Origin: CAVUDO01 sp963740255
Lineage (GTDB): Bacteria > Actinomycetota > Actinomycetes > Mycobacteriales > Cryptosporangiaceae
Length of the DNA stretch: 13,528 nt
Direction of reading: 5' to 3'
Assembly (NCBI GenBank): GCA_963740255.1
Contig: CAVUDO010000007.1
Coordinates: forward strand, 1 to 13,528
A program made the translations under genes and the position numbers. Under the pieces are notes generated by a model. The model saw only the letters and a program-made list of their open reading frames with translations. It had not been told where the DNA came from and ran no database searches. How positions within the stretch are numbered: position 1 is the first letter of the stretch; each line of letters opens with the position of its first letter. Of this stretch, positions 1 through 7,146 are shown piece by piece.

Positions 1-20
1 AGCTCGTCGTCCTGACGAGC
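1..20 (+). repeat. Left copy of a 20-bp direct repeat
   Basis: Bases 1-20 match 8366-8385 at 18 of 20 positions, with the first 13 (AGCTCGTCGTCCT) identical. Both copies are the 3' end of a helicase-like reading frame on the plus strand, and each is followed within six bases by a TGA stop. The repeats bracket an 8.4-kb segment. They could be attachment-like ends, a partial gene duplication or simply paralogous genes. Confidence 0.5.
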
Positions 21-26
21 GCCTGA
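1..26 (+). CDS. 3' end of a helicase-like gene (partial)
   Basis: The first bases read in frame as (Q)LVVLTSA followed by TGA at 24-26, so a gene running in from the left ends here. The same residues QLVVLTS end the fragment at 8284-8388, where they follow a YVAMTRAT motif typical of motif VI in superfamily 1 helicases (UvrD/HelD group, including the RNA polymerase recycling factor HelR). I infer that the upstream gene is such a helicase. Only eight codons are visible, so the family call rests wholly on the match to the second copy. Confidence 0.45.
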
Positions 27-308
27 ACAACAGCGGGGGTCCAGGGCCGAACCGTCCACCGGCCCGACGTCATGGGCGGGACCTCCGCCACTCGTTCCGG
101 GACCGACGGCACTACCCGGCCGCGGGGCCCGCAGGCACGGTGGGACGGAACGAGGTCGACCTGTGCTCTCTGCGCGGGCGCGACGCGCCCCAGGCCATGG
201 AGAAGCCGCACGACCACCCGCCTGACCGCTGGCCGACGCCAGCGCGCCCTCGGTCAGCGCCGACCGGAACGACCACCCCGGCACCATCGGACCTCGAGGA
301 GACCAACC
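27..308. other. Intergenic, no gene recognised
   Basis: This 282-base stretch separates the incoming gene end from the small gene at 309. Reading frames cross it on both strands, but their translations are rich in Arg, Pro, Thr and Gly with no family motif, as expected for non-coding GC-rich DNA. It must hold the promoter of the small gene. I could not pick a convincing -35/-10 pair and saw no strong hairpin. Confidence 0.5.
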
Positions 309-488
309 ATGATCCCTGTACCGCAGCCCACTGCCACCGGCGCCGAGCGGCTTGACCTGCACAACGCCGGCATCGACGAGGTGGCGGCTGCGGACGGACG
401 TTGCGGCGCGCTCCATCTCCCCAGCGGACGGGTCTGTCGGAAGCAGGCGCGTCATGGCGATGGCTGCGAATTCGGGGCGCCGTCGTGA
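309..488 (+). CDS. Small Cys/His-rich protein, 59 aa
   Basis: The ATG at 309 is preceded by GAGGAG (296-301) at good spacing, so this start is preferred over the longer in-frame frame from 72, whose first part looks non-coding. The product is an acidic N-terminal half followed by a compact motif: CGALHLPSGRVC, then RHGDGCEF near the C-terminus. Three cysteines and two histidines lie within about 25 residues. I recall similar short 'CGxLHxPxGRxC' sequences in other actinobacteria, and the spacing suggests a small metal-binding (perhaps zinc) fold, but I know no assigned function. It is not clearly in an operon: the next gene downstream converges on it from the minus strand. It may be a free-standing small protein or a remnant of a larger one. 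Confidence 0.55.
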   Translation: MIPVPQPTATGAERLDLHNAGIDEVAAADGRCGALHLPSGRVCRKQARHGDGCEFGAPS

Positions 489-821
489 TTTCCCTCGTCC
501 GTGAGCATGTCTGTTCGGGCAACGCCATCTCGCTCTCGCTCCACGATGCCGACCCATCGACAGTGCCGCGACTCGATCCATGACCCACGTGCGCACGGCC
601 GGAGCTAGAACCTGGGTCGAGGACTCGGTCCGCTGGTGTCCGCGGCCGTCGTGTGACCACGATGACGGGTGGATCGCTGCGGTCGCGGAACGGGAACGCG
701 GGACGGCTCGCCCGGCGCGTCTGACTGGTGCTCTCGGGAGGGGAACCAGACAGGGGCCGATCGACCTCCGGGTGCTGCCGCACGTCCCGATGCCCGCGCG
801 ACGGTGCGCGAGGGACGAAGG
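489..821. other. Intergenic between convergent genes
   Basis: This 333-base gap lies between the 3' ends of the small gene (+) and the protease gene (-). Open frames exist on both strands (for example 580-1062 +), but they show no recognisable motif, and the part beyond 822 is simply the reverse of the protease gene. No clear terminator hairpin, tRNA or repeat was seen. Confidence 0.45.
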
Positions 822-1667
822 TCACCCAGTTGAGAGGCGTCCGGTCGGTCGCTGTCGTTCGGCTCGCAGAAGAAGTCGGAGGATCAGGAGGCCGACCAAT
901 GTCATCGCGACTCCCATGGCCGTCGGCAACGCGGACAGCCCGAGTGGAGAGTTGGTGATCACGTCGAACCACGCGTGGAACACGGCTACGACCAGCAGGC
1001 TTCCGCGGCCGAACCGGAGGAGCCACGCGAAGATCCAGGACGCGACCCAGATGCTGAAGTAGAAGCCGACGAAGCCGATCAACGGCATCGCCCGATAGCT
1101 CGGTGTGATGCCGAACAACGGGATGTGCCAGGCCGCCCAGATGAGGCTGAGAACGTTGGCCGCGGTCACGACCGTCCACCTGCCTTCGAAGTGCGGCTGG
1201 AGGAACCCTCGCCAGCCCAGCTCCTCCCCGAAGCCGTAGAAGAGCAGGTTGATGGCCCAGTAGACGAGGACGGGCAGGTTGGCGAGCTCGGCCGAGTGCC
1301 CGAGCTGCGACCAGGCGACCTGCGCGCCGGTGCCTTCCAGCCAGAGCGCCACCGGAATCGCGACCACCAGCAAGAGCACCGGCACGCCCAGTGCGAAGGC
1401 GAAGGCGCTCGCCCGCCCTCGCCAGGCCACGGCTCGCCGCCCCAGGTCGCTGAGTCCTCGGCGACCCGACACGGCACCGATGACGATGACTGCGGAGAGA
1501 GCTGGGCCGAGCGCGCCGACCTGGTGCAGGTAGGTGCTCGCGTGCCAGGACACCCAGCCCTGCACCGAGGCCAGCAGCGGGAGCCACGCCGACCAGCTCA
1601 GTGCGAAGGCCAGGACGACGAACGCCGGCCCCGGATGTCGGCGTACGACCGAAGGAAGCGGAGCCAC
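822..1667 (-). CDS. CPBP family intramembrane protease
   Basis: This 281-residue multi-pass membrane protein carries the three motifs of the CPBP (CAAX protease and bacteriocin-processing, Abi/Rce1-like) family. These are EELGWRGFLQP with catalytic Glu148-Glu149 and Arg153, AWHIPLF with His181, and FHAWFD with His231 and Asp235. Hydrophobic helices lie near 15-33, 50-66, 88-110, 132-147, 164-182, 196-217, 223-238 and 250-268. The family contains glutamic intramembrane peptidases, and some members process or protect against peptides. The substrate here is unknown. All key residues are present and the length is normal, so it should be active. Translation starts at a GTG, with AGGA ten bases upstream in the mRNA. 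It is divergent from the DUF4389 gene across a 229-base region and seems to be a single-gene unit. Confidence 0.9.
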   Translation of the reverse strand: MAPLPSVVRRHPGPAFVVLAFALSWSAWLPLLASVQGWVSWHASTYLHQVGALGPALSAVIVIGAVSGRRGLSDLGRRAVAWRGRASAFAFALGVPVLLLVVAIPVALWLEGTGAQVAWSQLGHSAELANLPVLVYWAINLLFYGFGEELGWRGFLQPHFEGRWTVVTAANVLSLIWAAWHIPLFGITPSYRAMPLIGFVGFYFSIWVASWIFAWLLRFGRGSLLVVAVFHAWFDVITNSPLGLSALPTAMGVAMTLVGLLILRLLLRAERQRPTGRLSTG

Positions 1668-1896
1668 CAGGGCATGGTCCTGGGGTCACCCGCGCAGCGA
1701 CAAGCCGTTCGCCGGCCGCGTCCTCTGCCGACGCCCGGCTGGGGATCTCGGACCGTCCCTTGTCGGCAAAGGTCCCGTTGTCCTCGGACCTATGTCTGTG
1801 TCGGGACGGCCGATCGGGGGGACACGCTCGACTCGGACTCGGCTGACCCCGCGGCGCCCCACTTCGGACCGCGGCTGCCGGGCAGAAGGAGTCGTC
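1668..1896. promoter_or_regulatory. Divergent promoter region
   Basis: This 229-base region separates the starts of the protease (-) and the DUF4389 gene (+), so it should hold promoters in both directions. An in-frame ATG at 1792 could extend the DUF4389 protein, but that extension reads as low-complexity Arg/Thr/Pro sequence and lacks a good ribosome binding site. I saw no palindrome or promoter pair strong enough to place, and the 19-bp element found in the right part of the window is absent. Confidence 0.5.
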
Positions 1897-2661
1897 GTGA
1901 CCGAAAATCGCACGCCGTACCCGGTACGCGCCGACGCGGCACTGGACCCGTCGCTCTCCCGGTGGCTGTGGCTGGTCAAATGGGTGCTGCTGATCCCGCA
2001 CGTGTTCGTGCTGATCTTCCTGTGGGTGGCGTTCTGCGTCGTCACCGTGATCGCGTTCTTCGCGATCCTGTTCACCGGCCGCTATCCGCGGTCGCTGTTC
2101 GACTTCAACGTCGGTGTCATGCGCTGGAGCTGGCGGGTGAACTACTACGGCTACTGGGCGCTGGCCACCGACCGCTACCCGCCGTTCACGCTGGACGACG
2201 TACCGGACTACCCGGCGCACCTGGACATCGCCTACCCCGAGCGGCTGTCCCGGGGGCTGATCTTCGTGAAGTGGCTGCTCGCGATACCGCACCTCATCGT
2301 TCTGGCGATCTTCGTCGGCGGAGGACTGTGGCTCAGCACCCGCGTCGGCGACACGAACGACGCCTGGGACAACGGCACGAACGCCGGCTGGAGCCTGGTC
2401 GGCCTGTTGGTCCTCATCTCCGCGATCGTGCTGCTGTTCACCGGCCGCTACCCCATACCGCTCTACGACTTCGTGGTGGGAATGGACCGGTGGGCACTGC
2501 GGGTGGGGGCCTATGTGGCGCTGATGACCGACCGCTATCCGCCGTTCCGGCTCGACGTGGGCGGGACCGATCCGGCCTCGTTGCCGCCCGGACCTCCATC
2601 GCCGTCAGCGCCCTCGGCGCCGGTCGCAGCACCGCCCGGTCCGCCTGTCCCGACCGGGTGA
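1897..2661 (+). CDS. DUF4389 membrane protein, duplicated domain
   Basis: The GTG at 1897 is chosen because AGAAGGAG (1884-1891) lies five bases before it. The 254-residue product matches DUF4389 by its repeated FTGRYP and TDRYPPF signatures. It is an internal tandem duplication. Unit 1 (about 27-101) and unit 2 (about 124-221) each begin VKWxLxIPH, pass through one or two hydrophobic helices, and end FTGRYP-x3-L-x-DF...RW...RV...TDRYPPF-x-LD. Unit 2 has an extra insert near 147-163 rich in Asn, Asp and Gly. The last 30 residues are a Pro/Ser/Ala tail, probably cytosolic and disordered. The family has no known biochemical role; it is membrane bound. The next gene starts 80 bases downstream on the same strand, so the two may be co-transcribed. 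Confidence 0.88.
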   Translation: MTENRTPYPVRADAALDPSLSRWLWLVKWVLLIPHVFVLIFLWVAFCVVTVIAFFAILFTGRYPRSLFDFNVGVMRWSWRVNYYGYWALATDRYPPFTLDDVPDYPAHLDIAYPERLSRGLIFVKWLLAIPHLIVLAIFVGGGLWLSTRVGDTNDAWDNGTNAGWSLVGLLVLISAIVLLFTGRYPIPLYDFVVGMDRWALRVGAYVALMTDRYPPFRLDVGGTDPASLPPGPPSPSAPSAPVAAPPGPPVPTG

Positions 2662-2741
2662 GCCCAGCTGCTCGGCCGCGGGTTTCGCCGGTGGCCGGGC
2701 AGCGCCTTCGCCGCGGGTCCACCGCCATCGCAGGAGTTGTG

Positions 2742-3965
2742 TTGAGTCCGACCGTCACCGAGCCGATCAGCAGCCCGCCCAGCCCGCCCAGCCCGACGAG
2801 CCCGGAGCCGCGTCCGTGGGCGTCCTCACGGCCGACGCCTGTCGATCTTGCCCGGCAGGTGCGCGACGTCATCGCCGACCTGCCGCTGTTCCTCACCTCG
2901 CCCTTGCTTCGGAGGTGGCACCTCCGTTGGGGCGCCAGCCCGGCGGAGATCGCCGACGGGATGCCAGGTGACGACCTGTTCCCTGAGGCCCAGTACCGGA
3001 GCACCCGCGCGATCACCATCGCCGCGCCACCGGAGGAGGTGTGGCCCTGGCTGGTCCAGGTCGGCTGCCTCCGCGCCGGCTGGTACAGCGACGACCTGCT
3101 CGACGACCTGGCTCACCCCAGCGCACGGGCGATCGTCCCCGAGCTGCAGAACTTCGCGGTGGGCTCGCTGCTGCCGATGGCCCCGACGCCGTCGGCGTCG
3201 TCGGCGTTCGTCGTCGACAGCTTCGAGTTCCCCCGCTGGATGCTGTGGCGGACACCGAGCAGCACCTGGGCCTGGCGGCTGGTCCCGCTGCCCGAGGGCC
3301 GTACCCGGCTGATCACCCGGCTGCATGCCGTGTACGACTGGCGGCGCATCAGCACGGTGCTGTGGGTGCCGCTGATGGAGTGCGGGGACTTCCCGATGAT
3401 GCGCCGGATGCTGCGGGGGCTCCGGGAACGGGCCGAAGCCACGCACCAGCGGCAGGTTCCGCCGCCGGTCGACGCCCGCGGGCTCGCGCTGCGTCCCAGG
3501 GCGCACTCGGCTGACCGGTCGGCGGCGGCCCGCTTCCGCGCCCACGTGGTCAACCCGGTCGTGCGCGTGCTCCTGCGGTCGCCGGCACACCGGGCCTTGT
3601 CGGGCTCGGTGCTGTTCCTGGAGTACACCGGCCATCGCTCCGGCCGTCGGTACGGACTGCCGGTCATGTACGCCTCGTCCGGCGACGGTCTCGTGGTGAT
3701 GGCAGGGCAGCCCGCGGGCAAGACCTGGTGGCGGAACTTCGGGTGCGAACCGCAGGCGGTCGCGGTGACTCTCGGCGCACAGCGGACGATGGGCGCCGCC
3801 CGACTGTTGGGCGTCGGTACTGAAGAACGCCGACAGGCCGTCGAGGCGTATCGGCGACGGTTCCCCACGGTGATGCTGGACCTGGTTGCGCCGGTGCTCT
3901 TCATCGTCCCGGGCGACCCAGCAACTCGTCGTCCACACGGTGTGCTGACGCCGCCACGTCCCTGA
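2742..3965 (+). CDS. SRPBCC - deazaflavin-type nitroreductase fusion
   Basis: The start is taken as TTG 2742, five bases after AGGAG (2732-2736); GTG 2739 is the alternative. The 407-residue protein has three parts. Residues 1-33 are a Pro/Ser-rich leader. Residues about 36-235 resemble SRPBCC (START-like) ligand-binding proteins, with ITIAAPPEEVWPWLVQVG at 91-108 and GWYSDDLLDD at 113-122. Residues about 262-390 resemble the nitroreductase family deazaflavin-dependent (Ddn-like) fold, with LEYTGHRSGRRYGLPVMY at 293-310 and GKTWWRNF at 326-333. Ddn-like proteins bind F420 and reduce or isomerise small lipophilic compounds; SRPBCC domains hold hydrophobic ligands. I infer that one chain could bind and reduce the same ligand, but no substrate is visible. 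The two domains are usually separate genes. It may be cotranscribed with the DUF4389 gene 80 bases upstream. Confidence 0.82.
   Translation: MSPTVTEPISSPPSPPSPTSPEPRPWASSRPTPVDLARQVRDVIADLPLFLTSPLLRRWHLRWGASPAEIADGMPGDDLFPEAQYRSTRAITIAAPPEEVWPWLVQVGCLRAGWYSDDLLDDLAHPSARAIVPELQNFAVGSLLPMAPTPSASSAFVVDSFEFPRWMLWRTPSSTWAWRLVPLPEGRTRLITRLHAVYDWRRISTVLWVPLMECGDFPMMRRMLRGLRERAEATHQRQVPPPVDARGLALRPRAHSADRSAAARFRAHVVNPVVRVLLRSPAHRALSGSVLFLEYTGHRSGRRYGLPVMYASSGDGLVVMAGQPAGKTWWRNFGCEPQAVAVTLGAQRTMGAARLLGVGTEERRQAVEAYRRRFPTVMLDLVAPVLFIVPGDPATRRPHGVLTPPRP
2771..2797 (+). repeat. 9-bp tandem repeat, three units
   Basis: CAGCCCGCC occurs twice and CAGCCCGAC once, head to tail. They encode the Ser-Pro-Pro / Ser-Pro-Pro / Ser-Pro-Thr leader of the fusion protein. 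Slippage could change the leader length without breaking the frame. Confidence 0.75.
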
Positions 3966-4115
3966 CGTGCTTCGACGCCAGAGGGCGCCCACCGGACCGC
4001 CGGGCACGGCGGCGAGGTGGGTGCCGATCTGCGGGTCCTCGTGCAGGTGCATGTGGCCGGCACCGCCGGTGACCTTGGTCGACGGCATCGTCCGATAGGC
4101 GACGACGGCCGGAGC
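3966..4115 (-). pseudogene. Possible gene remnant, unidentified
   Basis: Read on the minus strand from about 4115, this stretch gives roughly 50 codons with almost only G or C at third positions while second positions vary. That is the pattern of a real gene rather than an antisense shadow. The translation includes VVAYRTMPSTKV, then GAGHMHLHEDPQIG, then GGPVGALWRRS. I do not recognise the family. The frame stays open on both sides only because it runs into the reverse of the neighbouring genes, so no convincing start or end can be set; ATG 4088 lies inside the coherent part. It looks like the decayed end of a lost gene. A chance open frame remains possible. Confidence 0.3.
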
Positions 4116-4172
4116 CGTTCCTGCTCTGTCGGACGAACGCTCAGCAAGTCCGATTTCCGAACTTCCGGTGGT

Positions 4173-4214
4173 CTCGGCACCGGGCCACAGTCTCGTGGCA
4201 CAGGAGGTGCCGAG
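4173..4214 (+). promoter_or_regulatory. Nested hairpin over a ribosome binding site
   Basis: CTCGGCAC (4173-4180) pairs perfectly with GTGCCGAG (4207-4214), the bases just before the ATG at 4215. Inside this, GCCAC (4184-4188) pairs with GTGGC (4195-4199). The Shine-Dalgarno AGGAGG (4202-4207) sits in the strand between the two stems, and its last G lies in the outer stem. Such a fold would limit ribosome access to the GMC gene and its downstream partner. No ligand domain or thermometer class is recognised. Confidence 0.4.
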
Positions 4215-5753
4215 ATGACCACTGGATATGACGTCGCCATCGTGGGGGCCGGTAGCGCTGGATGCGTGCTGGCCTCACGTCTGACCGAGGACCCCGGCTG
4301 CCAAGTGGTCCTCATCGAGGCCGGTCCGGACTATCCGGCCGAGAGGGTGCCCGCCGATCTGGCCGACGGTGTGCACGGGACCAGTACGGCGACGCACGAC
4401 TGGGGATTGACCGGGACGGGCGTGTCCGGGGCGCGGCCGCTGGCCCTGCCGCGTGGACGGGTGACCGGGGGCTCGTCGGCGGTCAACGCCGCGTTCGCGC
4501 TGCGCGGGCACCCGGCCGACTACGACGCCTGGGGCCTGCCCGGCTGGGGCTGGGCCGATGTGCTGCCCGCCTTCGTCCGCCTCGAGCGGGACCTGGACGT
4601 CGGCGCGGCGGCGTACCACGGCACCGATGGCCCGGTGCCGATCCGGCGGTACCTGGGCGAGGAGCGATCCGCGGTCGCCGTTGCCGTCGAGGAGGCATGC
4701 GTCGCGGCCGGCATTCCGCCGATCGCCGACCACAACGCCCCGGGAGCCGTCGGGGTCGGCCCGTTGCCGGTCAATTGCGTGGACGGGCGGCGGATCTCCA
4801 CGGCTCTGGCCTACCTCGAGCCGGTGCGCACACGGCCGAACCTGTCCATCCGCGCCGACCGCCTGGTCCACGAGGTCGTCCTTCGCGATGGGCGCGCGCT
4901 CGGCGTCCGTGTCGCCGACGGGGAGATGTTCGCTGCCGACGAGGTCATCGTGTGCGCCGGGGCGTACGCGTCCCCGGGTCTGCTGCTGCGTTCGGGCATC
5001 GGCACCGCCGGCGACCTGAACGCTCTCGGCCTCGACGTCGTCGCCGACCTGCCAGGCGTGGGCGCCAACCTCGCCGACCATCCGTGGGTCTCGATCGACC
5101 TGCCGTGCCCGGAGCCGGACCGCGACCAGGCGATCTTCCAACTGGTGGCGACCGCGCGCAGCGGCGCGGGGGTGCCGGACGGCGCGCCGGACCTGCAGCT
5201 GATGGTCTGCGGCCCCTACCCGCTCGGCGACGACTGGGCCTTCTCCGTCGCGGCGGCGCTGGTCAAGCCGGCTTCCCGGGGACGGCTCCGGCTGCGCACC
5301 TCGGAAGCCTCTGCGGCGCCCGACATCGACCTCGGGTTCTTCCGGGACGGCGCGGACCTGCCCCGACTGCTCGAGGGCCTCCGCCTGGCCGATGCCGTGA
5401 CGGAGAGCGGACCGCTGCCGGAGTGGACGCACGGTGCCCGGTTGGGCCCGCCCCGCGACGTCATCGCCGACGACGCGGCCGCGACGGCGTGGATCCGGTC
5501 CGCGGCCGCCACGTACCACCACCCGGTGGGGACCTGCGCCATGGGACTCGACCCGTCCAGCGGCGCCGTCGTCGATCCGGACGGGCGCGTGTACGGCGTC
5601 TCGGGCCTGTCGGTGGTGGACGCCTCGGTGATTCCGGAGCTGCCGTCGGCCAACACCAACATCCCGACGATCATGCTGGCCGAGAAGATCGCGGCGCGCC
5701 GCGCAGCGAGCGTCGCGGGACTGCGCGAGCCGGCCTCCGTGGGAAGTCGCTGA
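4215..5753 (+). CDS. GMC family FAD-dependent oxidoreductase
   Basis: This 512-residue protein starts at ATG 4215, seven bases after AGGAGG. It shows the full glucose-methanol-choline oxidoreductase plan. The Rossmann FAD motif is GAGSAG (11-16) with the acidic end LIEAGPDY (33-40). The GMC signature 1 region is RGRVTGGSSAVNAAFALRG (80-98). The second FAD segment is ADEVIVCAGAYASPGLLLRSG (241-261). The C-terminal catalytic part has YHHPVGTCAMG (434-444), whose His436 is the expected base, and SANTNIPTIMLAEKIA (478-493), which supplies the second active-site residue. The family oxidises alcohols, sugars or choline; the substrate cannot be read from the sequence. No signal peptide is seen, so it is probably cytosolic. 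The next gene begins one base after its stop, so the two are translationally coupled. Confidence 0.93.
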   Translation: MTTGYDVAIVGAGSAGCVLASRLTEDPGCQVVLIEAGPDYPAERVPADLADGVHGTSTATHDWGLTGTGVSGARPLALPRGRVTGGSSAVNAAFALRGHPADYDAWGLPGWGWADVLPAFVRLERDLDVGAAAYHGTDGPVPIRRYLGEERSAVAVAVEEACVAAGIPPIADHNAPGAVGVGPLPVNCVDGRRISTALAYLEPVRTRPNLSIRADRLVHEVVLRDGRALGVRVADGEMFAADEVIVCAGAYASPGLLLRSGIGTAGDLNALGLDVVADLPGVGANLADHPWVSIDLPCPEPDRDQAIFQLVATARSGAGVPDGAPDLQLMVCGPYPLGDDWAFSVAAALVKPASRGRLRLRTSEASAAPDIDLGFFRDGADLPRLLEGLRLADAVTESGPLPEWTHGARLGPPRDVIADDAAATAWIRSAAATYHHPVGTCAMGLDPSSGAVVDPDGRVYGVSGLSVVDASVIPELPSANTNIPTIMLAEKIAARRAASVAGLREPASVGSR

Positions 5754-5754
5754 C

Positions 5755-7110
5755 ATGACGGTGACCGCGCTGCAGGGTGACCTGCGCGGCCGCGTGCTCG
5801 GGCCAATGGACGACGGCTACGACGCGGCCAGGGCCGTCTGGAACGGCGCCATCGACCGGCACCCCGCCCTGATCGCCCAGGTTGCCGACGTTGCCGACGT
5901 GGCGACCGCGGTCCGGTTCGCCCGGAACGCCGGCCTGCCGTTGGCGGTGCGCGGCGGCGCCCACGGCGTCGCCGGGCACGCGGTCTGCGACGACGGACTG
6001 GTGATCGACCTGCGCAGGCTGTCCGGCGTGCGGGTCGATCCGGCCCGACGGCTGGCGCGCGCCGGCGGAGGCGCTCTCAACGGCGCCTTCGACGCGGCGG
6101 CCGCGACCCACGGCCTGGCGACCACCGCCGGGATCGTCAGCCACACCGGGCTGGGTGGGCTGACCCTCGGCGGGGGGATCGGCTGGCTGGCCCGCCGGTG
6201 CGGGGCGACCTGCGACAACCTGGTCGGCGCACAGGTCGTCACCGCCGACGGCGACGTCGTCGAGGCCGGCGACGATCCCGACCTGCTCTGGGCGCTGCGC
6301 GGCGCCGGCGCCAACTTCGGCGTCGTCACCCGGCTGGACCTGCGGCTGCACCCGATCGGCCCGAGCGTCACCGCCGGCGTCCTGGCCTTCCCGGCCGAGA
6401 CCGCCCGCCGGGCCCTCGCCGAGTACGGGGTGCTCGCGGCCTCCGCGCCGCGCGAACTCGGGACCGTGCTCAACCTGCGGCACGCGCCACCCGCGCCGTG
6501 GCTGCCCCCGTCACTGCACGGCCGCCCGGTGCTCCTGCTCGGTATCTGTTGGACCGGCACGACGGACGTCGACCCGCTGCTCGCGCCGCTGCGCGCGTTG
6601 GGACCCATGTCGGACACCGTCCGGCCGGTGCTCTACACCGAGCACCAGCGGCTGTTCGACGCCGCCGTACCGCATGGCCTGCACTACCAGTGGCGGTCGG
6701 ACTACGTCGCCGACCTGGACGACGACCTGCTCGACCAGGCGTGGACGATGAGCAACCCGCGCTCGTACACCATCGTGTTCCACCTCGGCGGGGCTCTGGC
6801 CGACGTGGCCCCCTCCGCCACCGCCTTCGGCGGGCGGCATGCCGGCTTCGCCGTGAACATCAACGGCGCCTGGGCCCCGCCCGAGCCCGACGACGTCGAC
6901 TGGGTGCGGGCCCAGTGGTCAGCCGTCCACCCGCACTCGGTCGGCGTCTACGTCAACTTCCTCGACGACGAGGGCCGCGACCGTGTCCTCGCCGCGTTCG
7001 ACGACGACACCCTCGCCCGGCTGGCGGAGCTCAAGCGTCGCATCGACCCGGACAACGTGTTCCGGGCCAACCACAACATCCACCCCGCACGTGAGGAGGT
7101 GCCGTCATGA
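5755..7110 (+). CDS. Berberine-bridge-type FAD-linked oxidase
   Basis: This 451-residue protein has an N-terminal PCMH-type FAD-binding domain (about 36-202) and a C-terminal BBE domain ending in NVFRANHNIHP (434-444). The motif RGGAHGVAG (66-74) supplies His70, the usual site of 8-alpha-histidyl FAD attachment. In bicovalent relatives a Cys precedes the GGLTLGGG loop; here that region reads IVSHTGLGGLTLGGG (127-141) with no Cys, so attachment through His70 alone is expected. Relatives oxidise sugars, alcohols or secondary metabolites, with O2 or another acceptor. Its start lies one base after the GMC stop and its own stop overlaps an ATG (ATGA at 7107-7110), so it sits within a tight operon. 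The substrate may be shared with, or be the product of, the GMC enzyme (inference). VADVADVA at 43-50 comes from a 9-base repeat. Confidence 0.92.
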   Translation: MTVTALQGDLRGRVLGPMDDGYDAARAVWNGAIDRHPALIAQVADVADVATAVRFARNAGLPLAVRGGAHGVAGHAVCDDGLVIDLRRLSGVRVDPARRLARAGGGALNGAFDAAAATHGLATTAGIVSHTGLGGLTLGGGIGWLARRCGATCDNLVGAQVVTADGDVVEAGDDPDLLWALRGAGANFGVVTRLDLRLHPIGPSVTAGVLAFPAETARRALAEYGVLAASAPRELGTVLNLRHAPPAPWLPPSLHGRPVLLLGICWTGTTDVDPLLAPLRALGPMSDTVRPVLYTEHQRLFDAAVPHGLHYQWRSDYVADLDDDLLDQAWTMSNPRSYTIVFHLGGALADVAPSATAFGGRHAGFAVNINGAWAPPEPDDVDWVRAQWSAVHPHSVGVYVNFLDDEGRDRVLAAFDDDTLARLAELKRRIDPDNVFRANHNIHPAREEVPS

Positions 7111-7146
7111 GCTGGCGGCCTCGCCGTCGTCGGGGAGCACACGGGC

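Noticed and set aside
112..2292. Long minus-strand frame of 726 codons
   Set aside because: It runs antisense or out of frame across the small gene, the protease and the DUF4389 gene, is Arg/Pro/Gly-rich and has no motif. It is a GC-rich shadow.
975..2741. In-frame N-terminal extension of the SRPBCC fusion back to 975
   Set aside because: This part reads the reverse of the protease gene and the wrong frame of DUF4389; a good ribosome binding site lies just before TTG 2742.
3997..4012. Hairpin CCGCCG / CGGCGG after the fusion gene as a terminator
   Set aside because: It is a 6-base all-GC stem inside the coding-like antisense stretch, too short and too probable by chance here to call.
4149..4168. 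Possible fifth copy of the shared element before the GMC gene (CCGATTTCC...CCGG)
   Set aside because: Only the GATTTCC part agrees; the CCTGG block is absent and the spacing to CCGG is wrong.
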